Below are positions 33,001-45,047 of a stretch of 64,000 bases of DNA, piece after piece. A model generated the notes under the pieces. It saw only the letters and a program-made list of their open reading frames with translations, did no database searches and was not told the DNA's origin. The stretch spans positions 3,257,482 through 3,321,481 of the forward strand of contig OZ024898.1 of the NCBI GenBank assembly GCA_964017195.1, given 5' to 3'. A program made the translations under genes and the position numbers. Source of the DNA: Siderastrea radians (Eukaryota; Cnidaria; Anthozoa; Scleractinia; Rhizangiidae). Positions within the stretch are counted from its first letter, which is position 1; each line of letters opens with the position of its first letter.

Positions 33001-33600
33001 TCAGCGTCCTCACCGTGTCAAACTCTAGAGTCACGGCTCATTTTGGGAAATACCAGCCTGCGTACCCAGACTTTCAATATGTGTCCAATCGGACTCACAG
33101 GTCGACGCATGTTAGACGCCATTTGCGAAAAGTCACTGGATCGAATAAAACAACACTGAGGGTAAACTTTGGTCGTGTTGCGTCGGGTGGACAAACGAGC
33201 AAGAACTTGACTCAGCTAGCGCGTAAACTTCAGCTTAATCCAAGTGATCACATGCAAGTAATCGCAAGTCGTGCCCAAATGGAGTCACAAGTCATCGCAA
33301 GATGGAAACTGCTAACGTGTTCTTGAGACTCCGTTGTGCTCAAACAATAGCGACCTTCAGGTCGGACTACGAGTACGAGATTGAGTACGAGTACGTATTT
33401 CGAATTCAAAACAGCTACGTTCTCAGAGCTCTCTTTCCTCCCTGTACTGACCAGTAGAAAAGGATACTTTGGGAAAGATATTGGTAGTTATTGGTATCGT
33501 AGTTAGATCTGAAGGTCACTAATTGCTAAGTAGACGCTTTAACATCTCCACGTGTATCGTACGTGTGTACGCACGCTAACACAGAGTAAAACTTAAGTCA
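30013..33600. other. Gene-free region after the K2P gene
   Basis: AT-rich, with no recognisable coding sequence. The 33015-33326 open frame does not begin with a well-supported context and matches nothing I know. Around 33340-33420 a short dispersed repeat (CGAGTACGAG units) is present. Confidence 0.4.
30542..30547 (+). promoter_or_regulatory. Candidate polyadenylation signal of the K2P gene
   Basis: AATAAA about 530 bases after the stop. Assigned by position only. Confidence 0.35.
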
Positions 33601-33604
33601 TCAT

Positions 33605-34450
33605 TTAGTGTTTCTATAAACTTGAGTCTGAAAAATTTATTTGTGACCATTCAAATGAACATTAACGAGCAGTGCTTTCCTGTAATGTGGTTTATTGCTG
33701 AAGAAATCCCGAAGTGTGACCGTTCGAGTGAAAGCTATTCATCATTACTTTCCTGTGGCGCTTTTTACTATGCTGTACAAGGTCTGAGTGTAACGTTCGC
33801 GAGTATTGTCATGAAGTGGGACCAGTCAAATGAAAGCTCTATTGAGAAGTACTTTTCTGCGTTACTTTTTATGTTGCAAAAGCTGGTTCTACTGTCTGTG
33901 TCCTAAAGTACGACCATTCAAATGAAGCTATTGAACAGTACTTTCCTGTGGTGCTGTTTATTGTGCTGAACAAGGTGGTTTCAATTTTTGAGTCTGTGGA
34001 TGAAATCCTAAAGTGTGACCATTCAAATGAAGCTATCGGGCAGTACTTTCCTGTGGTGCTGTTTAATATACTACACAGGGTGGTTTTGATGTCTTTTGAG
34101 ACTGTAGATGAAATCCTAAAGTGTGACCATTCAATTGAAAGCTACTAAGCAGTACTTTCCTGTGGTGCTGTTTATTACACTGCACAACGCGGTTTTAACT
34201 TTTGAGTGTGTGGATGAAATCCTAAACTGTGGCCATTCAAATAAAAACGACTAAGCAGTACTTTGCTGGGGCACTTACTGTTTATTATGACGTATAAGGT
34301 GGTTCTAAAGCTTTCTTACCTTTGATTCTGTGGATGAGCATTGAAATGAACTCTACTGAGTACTCTCCCCTTGTTAGCCTTTGCCTTTTGTGTCCTAAAG
34401 TGTGACCATTTGTTGACGCAAATGAAGGAATGAGTCCTTAATTGTAAAAG
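33605..34450 (-). repeat. 106-bp tandem array, reverse orientation
   Basis: About seven diverged units read on the minus strand; on the plus strand they show GTGACCATTCAAATGAA, GCAGTACTTTCCTGTGGTGC, TGTTTATT and GATGAAATCCTAAA in order. Spacing is about 105-110 bases. Orientation is opposite to the arrays at 5.4, 17-20 and 25 kb. Confidence 0.75.
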
Positions 34451-34719
34451 GAGTTTCGGATGCCAGGCAAATAAATTCACATGAAATCTGCGCAAGCGGG
34501 GATTTACTTTCTATGCATGGAAACGTACGGAAGCAGTTTTTTTTTTCACTTTGTAGGAAAACTATATGCAAACTTGAAGACGTCAGAAATTCAGGTATCT
34601 ATAAAGAGCTTTATACTTTAAAGTTGACCAGTAGAATCTTTGGCTGGCTATTCTTAGTTTTCAGGCCATAGATAATTCAGAAATTACGGCAGGACTAACA
34701 AAATTACGTGACATCGGAT

Positions 34720-35880
34720 CCACATGCAAAAATTGTTTTTTCGAACCATGTTTGCTTTTCCAAATGGTCAATAAAAGGTGGGAAGTCAATTTATGTCTGA
34801 ACAAGCGACTAGACAAGGGAACGCAACAAAATGCGACAATCTCCAACCAAGTTTTAAGTTAAACGTCAAACCAAAAGAAAATCTAAAACTTCCACTTCTC
34901 CAATGGTGGGAAATACGCATGCAATCGAATTCATTTCCCGTTACACAAAGCTTGAGAAGTCAAAAAGAAAAAGATATAAAAACACATATTACTGACGTAC
35001 AACATGACTCATTCAACCCCACCGGGCTTGACAGCTTTGCCATAATATCCCATTAGCAGGAGGTCAGGCTTTTTTAGTTTGAGTCTTAATAAAAGGACTT
35101 TAATTTTCGTCCACAAACAAGGCTAGGAATTAAAAATATTAATGTATATTATTTCATTATAGCGTCATAACACCTGCCGGGGAGTCTTCTGAAATATCGT
35201 TACAGCAGGCACGTCCTCTTACAATCGAATTAGAGAAAACCTTGTTTCTTTGAAGAGAGCTTTATAGCTTCCCCCTGTGAGAGGAGTGACTAATCCTCCC
35301 CCCTTCCCCCTCTGCTGAGAATCCCCTGTTGTGAGCCATACGAGCAATACTCAGGAAGTCCCTCAGATAAAAATTAGCATTGATGGTCATTTCAAAATTA
35401 AAGGAAAGTCTACACAAAGAATGGTATTTGGAACTGTGTTTCCATTTCTAAATGATGGGAAGTTCATTTTGTCTGATCCAGCGACCTGATAAAAAGAACG
35501 CTGCAAACCCTGAATTGCTTTTCTCAGAAAAGCTAAAACTCTTTCTCGTCCAGCGATGGGAAATCGTCATTACATCCCATATGAAATTCCTTCTTCAGTA
35601 AAAATAAAACCAAAATTAAGAATTGCATCAACATGAGTCATTTAAACCCCACAGCGCTTAAAAGATTTGTCATAATGCCCCACTGGCAGGTGGTCAGGCT
35701 TTTCTAGTTAAATTCTTGAAGGATTTTGATAGTTGCCATCCACGAACAAGGCTAGGGATTAAAAATGTAAATGTAATTATTTCAGTGGCTTCATAACATC
35801 TGGCAGTTTTGTAAGAAATCGCTTCGGCAAGCACGAACTGTTATGATCGAATTCGAGTAAGTCCGTCCCTTGAAAGAGGC
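34720..35880 (+). repeat. Old tandem duplication of about 640 bp
   Basis: Segments at about 34770-35190 and 35440-35820 align with many differences: GGGAAGTCAATTTATGTCTG / GGGAAGTTCATTTTGTCTG, AGGAGGTCAGGC / AGGTGGTCAGGC, CAAACAAGGCTAGG / CGAACAAGGCTAGG. The end of the second copy is also the start of the receptor duplication unit. Confidence 0.6.
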
Positions 35881-38372
35881 CTTCGTAGGTCACCCCTGTG
35901 ATAGGAGGGGCTACACTTTCACCCTCCCCTCAATCCTACTTCTTCGACGAAAATCTTCCAAACCTTACCCCTGTGAGAGGAGAGGTTACTCCCCCCCCCC
36001 CCAATTCTACTTCCCCGGCCAAAATTCCAATTTGAATTCAAAGCTTCAATCCCGGCCAGAAATCTTGAAACAGTTTGTGTGTAAGTGAGCCCCCCCTTCC
36101 CCTTTTCAATGTTGTTTCAGATTGTGCAAGTGAGCTTCCTCTTCCCCTTTTCAATGTTGCTTCTGACATTGAACTGTTTTACCATGGTCAAAATTCAATG
36201 GGGGAGCGCTGTGTTTAAAGGAATTGTGACCCTGGTTGTATATGATCCGATACGATACGATAACTTTACCTATACACGGTAAATCCTTCAGATAAAAATT
36301 AACATATAGTAATTAGAAAATTGAAAAGACTATTTGCCACTATGTTCAACTTTCTATAACAAACTAGATAATTTAACAAGAAAAGATGGAAGAAAGTCCT
36401 GCTTGTTGCGGATGCCGCGTAATTACTCCATACTCTTCTCAAACCTGCAGCGACTTAGCTTCGTTTTCATATTCGTTAAGAGGATTCAACGACAGGGTGG
36501 GTAGTTTGCGTTTGTCGGACTTCGCTCAAATTGTGTCTGGAGTACCCTAGCGCGTTCAATTATCATTTTCTGCAAAGAAAATTTTATAAGCTTTAAAATT
36601 ATGCGTTGCTCTAAGCCTGGGCACTAAAGGGGCTTAAAGCGTGACGTGGTACAAAAGGTGTAGTGTAACCTTAACTCCGACACACACAAAAAATCAGTGC
36701 TTTCTGTTGAGAAATTTCGCCTCGACGATCAGTTACTTGGGATAAACTGTGGTAAAAATCAAGAGTTTTCCTTAGGTAATGCCTCAAAGATCAGAAATTC
36801 GGGTTGAATTGTAATGAAAACCGGAACATTTACTTGAGTGAAAGGTTATCTCGAAATTTCGAAACAAGAAAAAACAATGCGTTTTGTCTTCGAAAGTATA
36901 AAAATATTGTCAGTTTTGGGTCAATGAAAAGCCAGTTACCTTTTCAGAAAATTAGCAGCAGAGCTTAAAACCAGGGAGAAAAGACTCAGTTCCAAACTAA
37001 TCTTTCATCCACATAAAGTGCACAACAAAGGAATCTGAACAGGGCAAACGATATATGTCATCAGTTTCTACAACTTTTCCGGATTTAAAAGGCTCTGAAA
37101 GGCCCTAAACTTTGTTGTAAGGAGACATGTGTCAAGACGTTAAATTTCAATTCCAGTCTCGCGTTTACCATTTCCACAAATCAGTCCCATTTACCGAAAA
37201 ATGACCGCGAAAGCCTGAAACTACTGGTGTCAAAGATAGGTTTGAAGAAATGGAACACGAATTCCTGTTTGTAACATTCCGGCCGGGAAAATAGGACTAC
37301 CTTTTGAGACGTTCGGTTTCTTCGGAAATTTTCCATTGGAACGACCCGAAAGGTCGGAGAATGTGAAAGACCCTGGGTACAAGGTTGCACTAGAACTAAT
37401 TGATTGGCTCTGATGAGTTGCAGGCTTTTGATTAATCCTAACTGGACCATGAATTTCCGGTTTGTGCTTGCTCGTCCTCTAAACAGCTGTAATGGTGTTT
37501 AAATTCATTCAACCTATCAAATACAAATAGAACGTACTGAACCATGTCGTTTACATTTTTTTCTAGACATACGACTTCATAGCCGTTTAATAAAAATCTC
37601 TTTTCAGCTTGTGCCTCAAAACCATCATTCAACCGTCTAAGCAGACTGGCAGGATATTAGTATTTAAGGATACAATACGGATTTTTGTTTCTTATTTTCG
37701 TCTCTAATGATTTTCACATAATCAATATACAATAGTCAACGGGGAAAGTTAAGGGATATGCAAATATTAAAATTAGTACTAACAATGTTATTTTATCCTC
37801 CAGGCAAAACTGAGACAACTCATTGAACAGTTGCAGCAACAATTCATCTCAGCACAACTGTACATGTTTGCGTTCAAAGATTTTAAGTGATATTTCAATG
37901 AAGCGAATTTCTCACTTCGTTCGCAAAGAAACTGGGAATTTTCAATTGTTCTCTGTTCATGATCTTCCCCATTTGTTTAAAACCGAACAACCTTTTAAAT
38001 TATCTTTTACATGAAACATAACTATTGGAGCTCAATTAACGCCATTTCAGTTCAATTTAACAGTTGTACTTAGCGATAAAATATCCTACGAAGCAGTAGT
38101 TACAGAATGTTGATCTAAGTCGAACGTGATATATTTTGTATACGTGAAAGTGGTTTTGATCATGCAATCGCTTAATGGCAATTAAGCGATGTCAGAATGA
38201 TGCCAGACATTTAATATGATCGCCGATTCAAAGAAGTAACTTGGTCAGGTGCACTAAATGACACTCTGGTTCATACAGGTGAAAAGATTAAAAAAAGTAG
38301 ACACGTCATGGTTATTAAAACACAACTTGTCACGATAACTTCCCTTTAGTAAGTTAACACGTACTGAAACTG

Positions 38373-39323
38373 ATGTCGAACTGTACCAGACATGGAAACT
38401 TCACAAATACGATGCGACAAGCAAACAGATTACCAGTAGGTTTTGCTGTGTCTATTTTCACTTTGAACATTTTACTTTCCATCATCGCATCTCTGGGCAA
38501 TGCTCTGATCCTATTTGCCCTTCACAAAGTAAGAGTATCCCATCTTCACCCACCTACAAAATTGTTGTTTCAATGTCTCGCAGTCACCGATCTTTGCGTT
38601 GGGTTCATTTTACAATCGCTATTCGCCATCCTTTCGGCAAATGATGTGCTTGAGATAAATTTTCCTTTCAGCATTTACCAAGCACTTTACACCTCAAGTT
38701 TTATGTTGTGTGGAGTGTCGATCTTAACATCGACCACCATAAGCGTGGACAGACTTCTCGTCCTGTTGTTGGGGCCGAGGTACAGGCATGTTGTAACTTT
38801 AAGGCGAGTTCGCGCACTTATAATTTGGTTTTGGCTGAGCGGTGTTTCAAGTGGACTTATGTACTCTTTTTGGAGTCATGGTATGCGCGTTGTTTTCTCT
38901 GCAGCCGTTGCTGCCGTAATAAAGTCTATAATAATCTCAGTCTTCTCCTACACGAAGATATTTTTCACGTTGCGATCTCGACAACATCAAATACATGTAC
39001 AAGACCATGTTAACCAAGAACAAGCGAACGGAAGAAGAGATATACTAAACCAACGACTGAACATTGCACTGTACAAGAAGACAGTTTCAAGCATAGCGTG
39101 GGTGCAGTTGGCATTGGTTGTTTGCTATATTCCGTTTGTTATTTCTATTGTAACAATAAGGATAAATGGATGGAATGGGATGACTGCGGATATTGTTTGG
39201 ATAACTACGGGAACTCTCCTTTACTTAAACTCATCTCTAAACCCAATTCTGTACTGCTGGAAGATAAAACAAGTGAGAAAATTTGTGAAGAACACTATAA
39301 GAGAGTTTTGTTGCTTGTGTTGA
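38373..39323 (+). CDS. Class A (rhodopsin-like) G-protein-coupled receptor, copy 1
   Basis: Single-exon, 316-residue seven-helix receptor. Signs: TM1 SLGNALILFAL (N1.50), TM2 LAVTDLCVG (D2.50), TM3 with Cys near its top (FMLCGVSI) and ISVDRLLVLLLGPRYR (DRL where most family members have DRY), TM4 LIIWFWLSG (W4.50), a short second extracellular loop without cysteine, TM5 lacking the usual proline, TM6 VCYIPFV in place of CWxP, TM7 NSSLNPILY (NPxxY). The tail ends CCLC, probably palmitoylated. NCT near the N-terminus is a glycosylation sequon. The ligand is unknown. The short loop 2 and missing TM5 proline recall the melanocortin/adenosine-type cluster, an inference only. About 90 percent identical to the 49770-50732 copy. 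Confidence 0.93.
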   Translation: MSNCTRHGNFTNTMRQANRLPVGFAVSIFTLNILLSIIASLGNALILFALHKVRVSHLHPPTKLLFQCLAVTDLCVGFILQSLFAILSANDVLEINFPFSIYQALYTSSFMLCGVSILTSTTISVDRLLVLLLGPRYRHVVTLRRVRALIIWFWLSGVSSGLMYSFWSHGMRVVFSAAVAAVIKSIIISVFSYTKIFFTLRSRQHQIHVQDHVNQEQANGRRDILNQRLNIALYKKTVSSIAWVQLALVVCYIPFVISIVTIRINGWNGMTADIVWITTGTLLYLNSSLNPILYCWKIKQVRKFVKNTIREFCCLC

Positions 39324-39342
39324 GCTGAAAATTCTGTTGTCG

Positions 39343-39348
39343 AATAAA
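39343..39348 (+). promoter_or_regulatory. Candidate polyadenylation signal, receptor copy 1
   Basis: AATAAA 20 bases after the stop, conserved at the same place in copy 2. It implies a very short 3' UTR. Confidence 0.55.
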
Positions 39349-39670
39349 GAGTGTAATGATATTTGAGTAATTCTTTGTATCCTTTGTGTTAGAAATACAA
39401 CATTTATGCAGTTATATTTTATTTTCAGTTGATTTACGTTATACAGCAGTCAGTATTCATTCAATTTCCCTGTTCCGATAATTGAGAAAAACTGACATTT
39501 CCATATTAGTCAACCGAGGCAGAACTCTATTGGCGGTAGATTTGCAGTGCTGTGTGACAAAGTACTTGTTCTCGGACCGGATCAACTCAGATCGCTCGGT
39601 TGGGCTGGGTTAGCGTCCTGAACTCTGATTAACTGAACTAAATGCCAAGAGCTAACACATACGACGGCAT

Positions 39671-39924
39671 TAGAGCGGGTTTCAAAGGAGTGCCGTAAAA
39701 CCAAATAAATATCTCTAACCAATCACAACAGGAACAAAAAACAAAATGAATCAATCAGAAATTGAAGGAAATACAAGTAATTAGCGTCAAGCGCGGGAAA
39801 ACGCAAGCAAGACACGATTGGTTTTGTTTGACTTCTGATTGGTTGAGAAAGTGGCGCGAGCTTTTTTAACCAATCAAAGAACGACGTTACATTACTTTCG
39901 ACACTCATTAAAAAACTGCTCTAT
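39671..39924. mobile_element. MITE at the junction between the duplication units
   Basis: The left end TAGAGCGGGTTTCAAAGGAG and the right end (reverse complement TAGAGCAGTTTTTTAATGAG) form imperfect inverted ends. The interior has ACCAATCA / TGATTGGTT palindromes. A related right half sits at about 16365-16480. The right end abuts the first base of unit 2. Confidence 0.65.
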
Positions 39925-42900
39925 AGTTAAATTCTTGAAGGATTTTGATAATTTCCATCCACGAACAAGGGTAGGGATTAAAAATGTAAATGTAATTATT
40001 TCAGTGGCTTCATAACATCTGGCAGTTTTGTAAGAAATCGTTCCGGCAAGCACGTACTGTTATGATCGAATTCGAGTAAGTCCGTCCCTTGAAAGAGGTC
40101 TTTGTAGGTCACCCCTGTAATAGGAGGGGCTACACTTTCACCCTCCCCTCAATCCTACTTCTTCGACGAAAATCTTCCAAATCTTACCCCTGTGAGAGGA
40201 GAGGTTACTCCCTCCCCCCCCCCCCCCAATTCTACTTCCCCGGCCAAAATTTCAATTTGAATTCAAAGCTTCAATCCCGGCCAGAAATCTTGAAACAGTT
40301 TGTGTGTAAGTGAGCCCCCTCTTCCCCTTTTCAATGTTGTTTCAGTTTGTGCAAGTGAGCTTCCTCTTCCCCGTTTCAATGTTGCTTCTGACATTGAACT
40401 GTTTTACTATGGTCAAAATTCAATGGGGGAGCGCTGTGTTTAAAGGAATTGTGGCCCTGGTTGTATATGATCCGATACGACACGATAACTTTACCTATAC
40501 ACGGTAAATTTCAGATAAAAATTAACATAGTAATTAGAAAATTGAAAAGACTATTTGCCACTATGTTCAACTTTCTATAACAATCTAGATAATTTAACAA
40601 GAAAAGATAAAAGAAAGTCCTGCTTGTTGCGGATGCCGCGTAATTACTCCATACTTTTCTCAAACCTGTAGCGACTTAACTTCGTTTTCGTATTCGTTAA
40701 GAGGATTCAACGACAGGGTGGGTAGTTTGCGTTTGTCGGACTTCGGTCAAATTGTGTCTGGAGCACCCTAGCAGGTTCAATTGTCATTTTCTGCAAAGAA
40801 AATTTTATAAGCTTTAAAATTATGCGTTGCTCTAAGCCTGGGCACTAAAGGAGCTTAAAGCGTGACGTGGTACAAATGGTACAGCGTAACCTTAATTCTG
40901 ACACAAAAAAATCAATGCTTTCTCTAGAGCAATTTCACCTCGACGATCAATTACTTGGGATAAACTGTGGTAAAAATCAAGAGTTTTCCTTAGGTAATGC
41001 CTCAAAGATCAGAAATTCGGGTTGAATTGTAATGAAAACCGGAACATTTACTTGAGTGAAAGGTTATCTCGAAATTTCGAAACAAGAAATAAACAATGCG
41101 TTTAGTCTTCGAAAGTATAAAAATATTGTCAGTTTTGGGTCAATGAAAAGCCAGTTACCTTTTCGGAAGATCAGCAGCAGCGCTTAAAATCAGGGAAAAA
41201 ACAATCAGTTCCAAACTAATCTTTCATCCACATAAAGTGCACAACAAAAGAATCTGATGAAATTATGAATATATGAAGTTCTGAACAGGACAAACGATAT
41301 ATGTCAATTTACACAACTTTTCCGGGTTTAAAAGGCTCTGAAAGGCCCTAAACTTTGTTGCAAGGAGACATGTGTCAAGACGTTAAATTCCAATTCCAGT
41401 CTCGCGTTTACCATTTGCACAAATCAGTCCCATTTACCGAAAAATGACCGCGAAGCTTGAAACTGGTATCAAAGATAGGTTTGAAGAAATGGAATATAAT
41501 ACGAAATTCCGTTTGGAACTTTCCGACCTGGAAAACAGGACTTCCTTTTCAGACGTTCCGTTTCTTTGGGAAATTTTCCATTGGAGCGACCCGAAAAGTC
41601 GTGTTCTATTTACTTTCCAAACGGATTTTCCGGAAACGTTTTGTAAATGGTAAACAATTGTTTACTATTTACAGGGAGAAAACAGTTGGTCTACGGTTTG
41701 AGTAAATGGCAAACAAAAAATTCCGTTCGAGATTAGCATGTGCCATTTGTGCAATTCAGTCTTATTTACAGAGAGTTTGGAACTAGGTTGACTATTGGCG
41801 GAGGACCCGGAACTGGTAGAATGAAGTATAAAATGGAACAAAATTTTCCGTTTGGAAATCATATTCCGGTTGGGAATTTTGGACTGCCTCTCATAACGTT
41901 CCGTTTATTTCCGGTCAAGGAAACCAAATAGCCTTACCACTTACAGTCCAACCAAAATTTCCACATTTTTTTGCTAGTCGTCACCTGGAACAACCTCGTT
42001 CCCAGGGGCACCCCGGTCGGAGAGAGATGAAAGACCCTGGGTACAAGGTTGCACTAGAACTAACTGATTGGTTCTGGTAAGTTGCTAGGCTCGTTTTCCA
42101 GCCGTTTGAGGGAGTCCAGTTTCATCCTCCTCCCAACAACGGCTGGATCATTGGTCCGTCGCCCTTGGTCGTGACGTCACATCCGCTTTTTATGCAAATT
42201 AGCTTTGGGTTGCCAGTGTGCCACGCGCGAAAAATGAGGACGTTTTGTTTGTTCGCGAAGAGCTGATAATTCCTATGAATCTTGCCAGAATGTAATTGCT
42301 TTCATTTAATAGTGGAAATGTTATTGGAAATCCCTGGTAAAAAGTTCAAGTACATCCTAGAGTGAGAGGATCTTAACCAGTCAAGACAAAATGCGGAAGG
42401 TGTGTTGCATCAGTTACAACATAAGTCTACTTTTAGTAGAAAACATGCAAATATTTTGATCTAAAAAGCAGCTGATTTACGAGGACCGTCGAACACTGAA
42501 GTGAAAACCGGTATGTGCTAGAAATGAGTCGAGCAACTGAATGTTATGTGATGTTCAAACAGTTCGAAAATGCAAGCAAAGGGCGATGTTGTTCCGTGTT
42601 TACAAGACTCCGTTCGGTTGCCACTTGTAATTTGCAAAACCAAGCAGAGGTCACGCATAACTGTGACCCTTTATTGTGGGACTTTCTTGTTGAAGCTTGA
42701 TGACTAAACAGAATGGACATGTCTTGTTGAATAAATTCTTCAATATAGGAACCAAAACTGATGGGAAATGTACATAGACCAATTATGAGAATTTCGTGAA
42801 GGGTTAGTGTGGAGTAGACCAGTAATCACAACCTTTTGCATAGACTCTCTCGAAAATCCTTCGCTTCTCATTTCCGGTTCCCGTGGTGGGCCCGTGCTCT

Positions 42901-43042
42901 GTCAGAGCTCGATTTGTGGGCAAGTCTACCTTTTGTATAAAGTGCTTTCTTAGCATTTCCAACTTTTCATGCATTTTTTTCATGTTGATCGATCTCTCCT
43001 TTGAACAGACCATTATCACTGCAAGCCAACTGGTACACATTA

Positions 43043-45044
43043 GGGAGCGGTCATTATTAATAGCAGGGAGGGGGTGGATGATTTTTTAACCCCAAACAGC
43101 ATAAGTCTATAACCCCTCCTTTTGCAGATAGTAACTCTCTGTGACCCCTCCTTGAAGTGGTTGAAAAAATTCATAACCCCTCCTTCAAAAACACTTTTAA
43201 TAGGCCATTAGTGCAAGGGCCTCTCTGCACAGACTGTATAAACAAGAACGACTAGATCACACGCATAACCGAATCAACAAGATTCTGGAAGAATTTGAAC
43301 TTCCTCGCGCATCAGAAAATGACTGTAAGGTAATTACCAGGTATTTATTCCAGCTCTTCAAGAGTTTACGGTTAAAATTGACTGTTTGAAATCTGAACTT
43401 AAGAACCATGGAAATGTAAAGAAATGGCAGACACCATTAGCACTTTTTAAAGATGTTAAGCGCTTTTGTAAAGAAATTTTGGAGCTGTTAAACGAGTACA
43501 ATTTGCCAAGTGTGAAGCCGAAATAGGAAGACTGCACAGATGCAGGCCCCGGTGTTGGTGTCAGCAACAAAAAAGAAAAATTCAGAGAAGCAGATTTTAC
43601 AAGGATCTTCAACTCTCACTATCGAGTTAGGGTCCATAGATCGCGTGGAGATTCGGGGCAGAATGAGGCAGAGAAAACTAATTCTGGATGTGGGGATGCA
43701 CTTGTTGATGGAGAGACCCTAGAATGGGAGAAGTTCAAAAGGTTTGAGGGAATGTCAAATGAGGACATAAAGAAGATGGACATGAAGGAGTTTGAAGTGT
43801 ACGAAAGCAATCGAATGGAAAAGAATGCTTGGGCTATGGCTGAAGAACTTCAAAGACGTCTTGACGACGCGCCAATACTTGGGGAGTACATTAAGGCGTT
43901 ATTGACCGAGAAAAGTAATAATGACTTTTTCTTTATTTGGGACTACCTGCCAAGGTATATGGAAGCTTCGGAGGTAAAACGTGAAGACCTTCCAGGGCAT
44001 GCTTATTTCAAGAAGATATGGGATTTCTAAAATGCTTATTATAATACAGGTGAGCTGTTCTTGGAATACCTGAAGAAAGACTGCATTAATAAGGATGGAA
44101 AACTATGCGATTTCTGCCAGGCACATGACTAAGTGGGAACAAGCCAGAAAAGAATTCCTCAGCCAGTTCCAGATCCCAATAACCTTGGTCGCTATATGAA
44201 GCCTTTTGAAAGCCCAACGAGTAGAAGATTTCCGGATGACTGGCAGCCCAGGGTTAATATTAAAAAAGAGTTTAGCGATGGAAATCTGCTGACAGAGACT
44301 TGCATTGACCGCTTTGCCACCAAATTTGTAGTTGATCCGAAATTAGTAAAGGCGTATGTGCAGCATCTAAATTATGTTAAACAAAGATCACAGGTGAGAG
44401 CTGCTCAGAGAGGAAGGAAAAGTCAGCAGCTTAAGCAGAAGACATTCGAGGAATACGAATGGCGACAATTAGGTCTGGCAGGAGAAATCAGCAAATTGAA
44501 AGTATTCAAACTAGACAAATAGCTGGACAAACACAATCTTCTTACCAGAAAGAAAGCATTAAAGGACGATCATGTAAAATGCATAATAAGTCATGTTCTT
44601 AGAAAAGATTCTTCAGCAACTCACACAAACGCTGTTGCTTGTGCCAGTTACAAACAAAGAGAATGCGTGGATGAATCAGACAAGGCTGACGACGACGACG
44701 ACGACGACGACGACGATGGGAGGTCGGATTCAGAAGAGGACCTGGTCCTGATTTGGATGAATCGGCAGAGTCGGGGGACAGTGAGATAGAAGAGAATGAA
44801 GATCAACCAGAACTATTTGATCAGGTTATTCTTAGGTCTGGAAGACTGGCAAAGCCGATTCCTAAAGCGAAGCTAGAACAATAATCATATTCCTTGGAAT
44901 GAATAAAGTGTTCATTGATGTCCTGTAACCCTCCTTTTTTCTCTGTGGATATTCCATAACCCCTCCTCCAGCACTTTCCAAAAATCCATAGCCCCTCCCT
45001 AATATCATCCACCCCCTCCCCTGCTCTAAATAATGACCGCTCCC
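43043..45044 (+). mobile_element. 2.0-kb TIR transposon with TTA target duplication
   Basis: The ends GGGAGCGGTCATTATTAATA and the reverse complement of GGGAGCGGTCATTATTTAGA extend for some 45 bp with a G-rich tract. TTA flanks both sides (43040-43042, 45045-45047). It carries one decayed reading frame. The end design (GGG start, G-rich TIR, TTA duplication) is shared with 2005-2939. Confidence 0.8.
43335..44884 (+). pseudogene. Decayed transposon protein, possibly the C-terminal part of a DDE-type transposase
   Basis: One reading frame stays recognisable from about 43335 to 44745 with four in-frame stops (43524, 44028, 44130, 44520), then shifts once and ends at 44884. Visible features: SELKNHGNVKKWQTP, then TDAGPGVGVSN, HRSRGDSGQNEAEKTNS, a charged helical region, WDYLPRYMEAS, DFCQAHD, an Asp run coded by (GAC)n at about 44690-44716, and an acidic tail ending SGRLAKPIPKAKLEQ. 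The Asp of TDAGPG and the Glu of QNEAE about 42 residues later recall the second Asp and the Glu of RNase H-like integrase cores. This is an inference; the first catalytic Asp was not found. Confidence 0.5.
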
Positions 45045-45047
45045 TTA

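Larger units (their letters stand above)
35705..39592 (+). repeat. Receptor segmental duplication, unit 1
   Basis: Uninterrupted copy: a non-coding block (35705-37430) followed by the receptor block (37430-39592). It starts TAGTTAAATTCTTGAAGG and ends CGGATCAACTCAGAT; unit 2 shares both borders (39924 and 51905). Small open frames shared by the two non-coding blocks (35870-36088 and 40089-40313) start without ATG, and their reading depends on variable C runs, so they are not annotated as genes. Confidence 0.85.

Noticed and set aside
33015..33326. 103-codon open frame after the K2P gene
   Set aside because: No recognised domain, no splice or poly(A) context, adjacent to a dispersed repeat; left unannotated.
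35870..36282. Open frames conserved between duplication units (also 40089-40507)
   Set aside because: They start at non-ATG codons, cross variable C runs and are shared only because the block was duplicated.
38708..39013. Alternative-frame open reading frames inside both receptors
   Set aside because: Shadows of the receptor coding frame; the seven-helix frame explains the conservation.
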